This document shows positions 57,894-64,000 of a stretch of 64,000 bases of DNA, in pieces. The position numbers and the translations under genes were made by a program. Source of the DNA: Sanguinoderma infundibulare (Eukaryota > Basidiomycota > Agaricomycetes > Polyporales > Polyporaceae). Where the stretch lies: assembly GCA_032821775.1 (NCBI GenBank), contig JAVLRN010000011.1, positions 744,001 through 808,000 on the forward strand, written 5' to 3'. The notes beneath the pieces are model-generated. The model worked only from the letters and a program-made list of their open reading frames with translations, was not told the origin of the DNA and ran no database searches. Positions within the stretch are counted from its first letter, which is position 1; each line of letters opens with the position of its first letter.

Positions 57894-59618
57894 TCAGGCA
57901 TGTACATTAGAAATTCCTTCCTCCTGCCTCTGACCATCGTCTGGTGTTGCGTCTTCCTCCGCGGGGTCATCATCTGCGAGCCGAAACTCCATGGACCCAG
58001 CGAGCGATCCTATGCCCCGCGCGAAATTCAGGGTGCCGTTGCCGCGCGTCCTAAGAGATGGCAACGAGATGTCGCCCGACTGCAGACCCTGCGTATTCCG
58101 GTTGGCTTCCTGGAGGTCGAGCACGAAGTGCGATACTAGGATCGAGGTGAAACTGTGAGAGAAAGTCGGTTCAGCTGATCAAGCAGGGCTTTTGGAACAG
58201 GGGCCAACGTACGAGGTTACGAATACGCTAAAGTTACTAGTGCTGCTTTCTGTGACGGTCCCGGTGATCTAGATGAGGGGATGAGAACACGAGATTCTCG
58301 AGACTGGGCTTTTGAATGTGTGGTCGTACCGAAAGCACTCTTGAAATCAGGAGCAGAGCGTTGAGGATGGCCAATACACTGTCTCGGCGCCCCTTGGTCA
58401 GCAACGTTCTGTCCAGGGTGAGGTGGTCCTTGCTCACAGAAAGTAAATCATCCCTATCCGTGGCAATGAGCCAAAATCGCATGCTCAAAGGAGGGACTCG
58501 GACTGACCATCGTAAAGGATCACAGTTCTGAAAGACATGCCGGTGCGTCTTCCAGGAACCTTTAGGACGTCAAGTACGTCGTTCTTGGACACCGCTCGCC
58601 AGGTCACCAGGATGAGAATCGCATCGCCCGCAATTGTACATATCTGGTGCACGAGGATAACTTCAAACGCAAACGCATCATTATACGTTTCTGCCAGCGC
58701 AGGAGAACGATGCCATGCTTACGCCTAGCAATCACCACTACGTTGAGCCGTAATATCATCTCTGCACATTAACGACACGCACCGAACGCTGAGGTTTGGC
58801 GAGACGTCTACACTTTGAAAACATCCAAACCCAGGAAGATATGCAGCACCCAAATCGAACGCATAGGGAACCTGGTTGTACACGTTATCAGCTTTGGTTC
58901 TTGAGTAGTAGAAATGGTTGTGGACCCCACCAAGTTGACTGCCACCGCGGAACATCCGGTGAGGATGAAAATAAGCAACGCGACTCCCCGATTTTGACAG
59001 AGCGCGTATGCGCGCAACGCAGAGAAAACTGCCCCACAGACACACGCATGTCAGTACAGGACTATGTTTCTGAATAAATAACTCCGCACCTGCCGAAGGA
59101 AGAAATGCAAGGCAATTGATGGCGAGACCGATCTGGCTTACAGCAGCTTGGCTGATGATCGTCAGCACGTAGCTCACGAGCGAGAAAATCAATCATACCA
59201 CTGAAATGCGGTCAAAGCGGGTCATGAAATATAAGCAGTTGACGGTCACGAACCAGTTCGACAGGTGCAAAAGACGCAAATATGGTAAACACATAGTTGA
59301 CCAGCATGACGTATCGGTTGGCAAAATAAAGGCAGCCTGCCATGGTTGGCGGGTGTCCCCAGAACATCTTCACCTCCACGGAAAGCGTGATGAGATGGTC
59401 ATAAAAGAAGAGGACTGCGAACCAAGCGTCAACGGCTCCAATCTGCGTACTGTGAAGGGTATCGTACCTATGGATGCAATGCTGCAGTAGTCGGCAGTGA
59501 GCCTTCCAACGGGACGTAGTTGAGAGATTCGTCTACTGCGTGAATCGTGTCAGAGCACTCACAAGTCGTATAAGTCGGAGACAATGGCCGCCGTCTCCGA
59601 ATCCGTTGGAGAGGACAT
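57894..59618 (-). CDS. DUF6533 multi-pass membrane protein, copy 2
   Basis: It is a paralogue of copy 1 with the same exon plan on the minus strand. Exon 1 from 59618 gives MSSPTDSETAAIVSDLYDL. The second exon has AWFAVLFFYDHLITLSVEV and YFANRYVMLV, ending at APVEL. A two-nucleotide exon TG (59200-59199) follows, flanked by CAG and GTATGA. Then come SQIGLAINCLAFLPSA, VFSALRAYALCQNRGVALL, ILTGCSAVAVNLVGSTT, later helices, and the end SHFVLDLQEANRNTQGLQ with an acidic tail (stop at 57894). All exons examined are open, so this copy looks functional. Its C-terminal tail is nearly identical to copy 1 (FARGIGSLAGSMEFRL), showing recent duplication, while copy 3 differs more. Function is unknown. 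Confidence 0.72.
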
Positions 59619-61345
59619 TGAGTAGGTATCCGAGTCGGCGAACTAGAGACGAGATACGGAAGGAAGCAACAGACGTAGGTGCTGAGGAAGGACTCCGTTT
59701 TCCGTTCATGTTTTATGAATCCCAGAACCGTGCAAGGGACCATCATTGGGTGCTTGTTGGGCGCATCAGCGAATCTAAGAATGTGTCCGTATTTCAATGC
59801 TTCGAGACTTGTGCAAATTCATTAGCAGCGAATGAAGCTCTCTAGATACACCATGAATACCAATATCGTCAAACGCGCCCATATCGTAGAACACGCCCAC
59901 GGGCCACCCATCTTGATGAAGAAGCCTAATCCAGCGCTGTAACCCTGCGACTGGAGGTAATGCGTCTGACCTGTGTCCTCTTCTGATCTTCTGTCTCACT
60001 TGATATCATCGGAGTCGGATGATCCGCAAGGACGCGCTTCTGCGTCGAGCTGCCGTTCGTGCTGTGTTGCACGACGATCTTCCGCATTCACTGTAGCGTC
60101 CAAACCGGCACGTTGTTGTCTCAGGCCCTTGACGCCTCTAGCCCCAGGGATGCACGGGCGAGCGAGTGATGGAAGAGAGGGAGAGAGCGTGCGCTTGTCG
60201 CAAGCGCGCGTGGCACAGCAGCGCAGTCGCAGAGGCGCCGAGAGACCAAGCATTCAACTTGGTACATAGAACACTCATTCGACGGCTTCAACCGAGACGG
60301 GTACCTTTCCAGAGCTGAGCCAGTGTCGTGCTACTACATAGTGGCGACAACAGGTCGTATCCAATAGGGAGACCGGCCGCGGACCGTGGAGCTGAGGGGG
60401 ATTACGAGGCCATGGAGTACAAAAACTTTCCTTGGAGGCTGTGAGTCTCGGCTCCAAACGCTGCGGTTTTGTCAGTGGTCTTATATCCCACTCTCATCCG
60501 TTCCTGGGAGGCGTTGCCAGTGCCTATGAGGTTACGCCGCGGCCTGTGACCGTCATCACCGCCGGAAGCAAACCCGTGACCCATGAATCCAACATCCTCC
60601 ATGACTCCTTGATGTACGTCGAAAACTCCTTCACCTGGCACGTTGATTGTGAGCAGCATCTCATCGAAATTAGGTGCGGGAACAAGTGGACATCGACGGC
60701 GTGGTGTTCTGCATGGACGGTGCAGTTCCTCCAGCCGGAGATGCCATCTTTTAAACTTTGAGCTCCACTCCGCAGGTGCTTCTCATCTTCGTGCCGGTGC
60801 GTAGCCAGCAACTGGTGATTGGGCGATAACGGACGTGTCAAGGCGCTGCGGGACATAGCTGAAAGGTCGTTCCGGGCACATGAAGAACGACGAGTTGACA
60901 AGGCAAAGACACGCATTATTGCTGCAAAGCCTTGAAGGTCTCGACCCGACCTCGGCGGAGAAGAGTGTGGCTAAAGAGGTGATAGAGAAGCTTGGATGAC
61001 GATATAAGGTGGACAGGATACCGTAAGTGGCAGAGTTGATTTATGAGCTTGTTCGTCGCTCTTGATTCCCCACCAGTGTAAGATTCGCTCTCGTCTTTCT
61101 ATGCAAGCACATGCCATGATGAAGAAGTCGATGCTGTCCGGACTTCCCGCATTTGGCCCCCTTCACGCGTTTTAAATCCTCTCCGCTGTACTGATGTATC
61201 GCCAAAGTTACCGGGAGCAATGAGGGCTTTCCGCAGGACTTGGTCATATATCATAAGCGTGAAGAGAAAGGCAGTTCTACCTCACCTACGTCTGCTTTCC
61301 CCCGTCTATATTTCCGAGCTCAAGTTGCAACGTTGCCGTTGCTCG
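59619..61345. other. Divergent spacer between DUF6533 copies 2 and 3
   Basis: It contains the promoters of both copies. Around 60685-60745 (+) a short frame reads VDIDGVVFCMDGAV, reminiscent of a HAD phosphatase motif with the nucleophile Asp changed to Cys, and near 60880-61000 a frame ends LLLQSLEGLDPTSAEKS. These may be remnants of a lost gene, but no coherent model could be built. Confidence 0.35.
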
Positions 61346-63122
61346 ATGTCTTCTCCGACAAGTTCCGAGGCTGCGGCCATCGTCTCCGAATTCTACAACC
61401 TGTGAGCGCTCCTATGACACGATCTACAGACAGCATGAATCTCACGGCTATGCTCCGCCCCAAGGTTCGTCAGTAATTGCTACAGCAACTCAGCTACCGG
61501 TACGAAACTCCCCCTCAATGCGCACCCAGATCGGAGATGTGGACGTTTTGCTCGCAGCTCTCCTCTTTTATGATTACCTCGTCACACTTCCGAGGGAGAT
61601 GAAGATTCTCTGGGGCCAACGGCCGACTCTTGCGGGCTGTCTTTATTTTGCCAATCGGTATCTCTTCCTGGTCGACAGCGGATATAACGATATATTCATG
61701 TCTGTCGCGCCTATCCAGCTGGTTCGTGATTGTCAACCACTATACATTCCATAATCCGCTGACTATATGATGTTAGTGGTATGACTGATCCGGCAGCTTT
61801 ATGACCTGCGTGCTTATGGAGCGACTAATATAGCCAAGCACTCGCCGGCCAGATAGGTCTCGCCATCACCTGCATTGTAATTATTCCTTCGGCAGGTGCG
61901 AAATCGTTTATTCCAGGCAATATGTCTCATAATGACACGTCTGTTTGTCAGTATTCTCTGCGTTGCGCGCATATGCTCTCAGTCAGAATCGGGCCGTCGC
62001 GTCGCTCGTTTTCATCCTTACCGGAGGATCCTGGCTCGGGGTGAACCTGGTGGGATTTCATTATAAGCCGACGATGACAAGAAGCTGATAAGGCCGCATT
62101 TACACCCAGGTGCAGTACAGGTTCGGAATTGGTGCCCAATATATTCCCGGACTTGGATGTTTTGCGACTGGGGACCCTCCATCAAACCTACCGATTCTGT
62201 GCGTGCAAACGTTGGTCCTAGGCAAAGAGATATGACAGCTCAATGTAGTATCGACCTTGACCCCATACTAGGCGTAAGCGTGGTGCCATTCCCCAGTGAA
62301 ACACGTAATGATTTGTTTGAAGTGGTCATCATACACCAGATATGCACCATTGCCGGCGATACGATTCTCATCCTGGTGACGTGGCGAGCCGTCTCGAGAA
62401 ATGACGTGCGTGACGTCCTGAGGGCTCAGGGAGGCACTAAGTCCTTTGGAACCGTGATCCTTTACGACGGTTAGTCCTTTCACGCTTCGATGACATGTGA
62501 TTTTGGCTCATCAGCGAACAAACAGGGATGATCTACTTTATGTGAGCAACGATTCGTGACCGTCTCGGATAGCTGGAGCTCGGGACGGTCGTGGTAGCAT
62601 TGGACTTTGCTGACCACGGTCCACTGGTCACAGTGCACTGATGATAATCAACATCCTGATCTTACTTTCAAGAGTCCTCTCAGTAAGGCCCAATGTTAAG
62701 TATACATGTCCTCGTCCAATCATTCTCTGCCGTTAGCTGTCGGGAACGATCACGAACACGAGCGATTTCAGTGCATACCTGAACACGTACGCTATACGCT
62801 ATCCTCCCACCCCCTTTGCCCTTTGCTGTGAACTGAGCCAGCTTTCTCTTACAGTTTCAACTCGATCCTAGTATCGCACTTCCTCCTCGACCTCCAGGCC
62901 GCCAACCGGAGCATTCACGGGTTGCAGATGGACAACAACTCCTCCGACACACCGTCTCTCCGCGCGCATGACAATAGCACCTTGGCTTTCGCGGGGGGGT
63001 TGGGATCTATGGCTACATCTATGCCTCAATTTCGGCTAGTAGATGATGACGACCCTGTGGATGAGGACGAAATGCCAGACAGCGGACAGGGACAGGAGGA
63101 AATTTCTGGTGTACAAGCCTGA
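61346..63122 (+). pseudogene. DUF6533 multi-pass membrane protein, copy 3, probably broken
   Basis: It is homologous along its length to copies 1 and 2: exon 1 MSSPTSSEAAAIVSEFYNL, then VLLAALLFYDYLVTLPREM and YFANRYLFLV, the TG mini-exon (61777-61778), GQIGLAITCIVIIPSA, VFSALRAYALSQNRAVASL, and the C-terminal SHFLLDLQAANRSIHG with an acidic tail. Three lesions were noted. The acceptor before exon 2 (ATAG in the other copies) reads ACCG. About 5 extra bases follow it, so exon 1 cannot join in frame. After WLGVNLVGFH the frame runs into TGA TAA near 62086-62093. An internal in-frame ATG at 61518 could bypass the first two lesions but not the last. The terminal exon remains open and has conserved composition, so decay seems recent. 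An unrecognised extra intron is the alternative. Confidence 0.6.
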
Positions 63123-63275
63123 GGATCACCGATTCGTGGTACTACACAGTCAGTACAGATCAGCTTGTGGGTAAGCCACAAAGCCAAAATTTCTATCAGT
63201 GTACAATGTACATCACTTTTCATGTCAATTCCACGTGCCCCCCCTGCCCCCCCTTTAATTTCTTTTCTTCTACCT
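63123..63275. other. Short spacer between convergent genes
   Basis: Only 153 bp separate the stop of DUF6533 copy 3 from the stop of LYS2. It contains C-rich runs and no gene. Confidence 0.5.
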
Positions 63276-64000
63276 CTAAACCCCCCTCCGCCCAACAGCC
63301 TTCGCAGACGTCCCGGGTGCGTGCTCGAGCTTCGGCAGCGCCTTCTCCGCCCCTTCCGCCTTCGGGGCCGGCAGGAACCCAGCCTCGACGAGCCACGCCA
63401 AGTACTTGCCCATCAGCTCCTCGTCCACTGTCCCGTTCGTCCTGCCCTCCGGCCCCACGTGCGGGCCCACGACCGCGCACATGTTTGCGTCATCAAGCTC
63501 CGGCGCCTTCGTGCTTGTCGGCAGGTCATCCAAGACGAAATGCAGCAACGGGAAGAGCGCGTTGTCCTGCACGTCCATCACGTGCTTCTCGAGCTGCGTG
63601 CGCCAGTGCAGGTACTCGCACCGCGCCGTCCCGAACCCGTACTGCGCGAGCGCGCCGAGGAAGCCGTTGAACGTCGGGCGCGGCGCCGCGGCGACGTGCA
63701 GGACGCTCAGCGCGTCGCGGGGCGCGGGCAGTGGGAAGAGCGCGGCGAGGGCGCAGCAGCGCGCGACGTGGTCGACGGGGACCATGTTCACGGTGTTGTT
63801 CATGTCTGGGGCGAGCCCGATCTGGATGCAGCCCTTGACGAGCCGCCAGAGGAAGTCGTCCGTGTTCGTCACTGTTGACGCCGCCGTGATAAAGACGCCA
63901 GATACATACAGACACCGTTAGTGCAAAGCCAAACACCACTACCCGTCAGGTCTCCGAGACCTGACTGATTGGGAGGGCTCGATGAACGGGGAAGGGATGA
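63276..64000 (-). CDS. LYS2: L-2-aminoadipate reductase, C-terminal part (window edge)
   Basis: It is the large multidomain enzyme of fungal lysine synthesis that activates and reduces alpha-aminoadipate (adenylation, carrier and NADPH-dependent thioester-reductase domains). Only the end of the reductase domain lies here. The last exon at 63871-63276 reads VTNTDDFLWRLVKGCIQIGL, DMNNTVNMVPVDHVARC, ALFPLLHFVLDDLPTSTKAP and ELDDANMCAVV. An intron at 63942-63872 separates it from an exon that runs off the right edge. The sequence matches Lys2 C-termini well. The final 50 residues (AEGAEKALPKLEHAPGTSAK) are a lineage-specific tail. The gene is 5'-truncated by the window, not broken. Confidence 0.9.

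Noticed and set aside
1..64000. CRISPR arrays, bacterial operons, insertion sequences or viral genes
   Set aside because: The window is eukaryotic nuclear DNA; no spaced repeats, integrase, transposase or capsid-like motif was seen.

Overview
The window reads as nuclear DNA of a basidiomycete fungus, most likely an Agaricomycete. Nearly every gene is cut by many GT-AG introns of about 45-75 nt with a CTNAC-like branch site, two tRNA genes carry introns at the canonical position 37/38, and a DUF6533 multi-membrane protein family known mainly from mushroom-forming fungi occurs three times. All genes were reconstructed by hand from reading frame and splice signals. Family names come from remembered motifs, not from a database search.

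Layout, left to right. 1-4.2 kb: sparse, one small uncharacterised gene. 4.2-6.0 kb: DUF6533 copy 1 (+). 6.6-9.4 kb: an exomer ChAPs (Bch1/Bud7-type) gene (-). 10.0-12.3 kb: aspartate kinase (+). 13.7 kb: tRNA-Arg(UCG) (-). 15.0-17.3 kb: a large divergent G-protein alpha subunit (+). 17.3-23.1 kb: a gene-poor stretch. 23.1-27.3 kb: HMG-CoA reductase (+). 27.9-29.3 kb: a D-2-hydroxyacid dehydrogenase (-). 29.8-31.8 kb: an F-box-like protein (+). 32.0-35.6 kb: a TOK-type outward-rectifier K+ channel (-). 36.4-37.2 kb: orotate phosphoribosyltransferase (+). 38.3-40.7 kb: two tandem Derlins (-). 41.6-42.1 kb: a broken PD-(D/E)XK-like gene. 42.3-47.1 kb: a divergently transcribed biotin carboxylase/carboxyltransferase pair. 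47.2-49.3 kb: an NCS1 permease (-). 49.5-51.4 kb: GPI3/PIG-A (-). 51.5 kb: tRNA-Val(CAC) (+). 51.8-54.1 kb: an oxysterol-binding protein (+). 54.9-57.5 kb: prolyl-tRNA synthetase (+). 57.9-63.1 kb: DUF6533 copy 2 (-) and a decayed copy 3 (+). 63.3-64 kb: the 3' end of LYS2, aminoadipate reductase (-), cut by the window edge.

Most of these are housekeeping genes and do not form a metabolic cluster. Some share themes: sterol synthesis and transport (HMG-CoA reductase, OSBP), ER and secretory functions (Derlins, PIG-A, exomer), and amino-acid metabolism (aspartate kinase, LYS2, ProRS). The one functionally coherent pair is the acyl-CoA carboxylase alpha/beta couple, which shares a 245-bp intergenic promoter.

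The most unusual signals are in gene structure. In all three DUF6533 copies the reading frame is restored only if a two-nucleotide exon lies between two introns. The G-alpha gene needs 4-nt and 6-nt exons in its switch II region, and it has Ser in place of the catalytic Gln. ProRS has a GC-AG intron and an in-frame upstream extension resembling a mitochondrial presequence. DUF6533 copy 3 carries several independent lesions.
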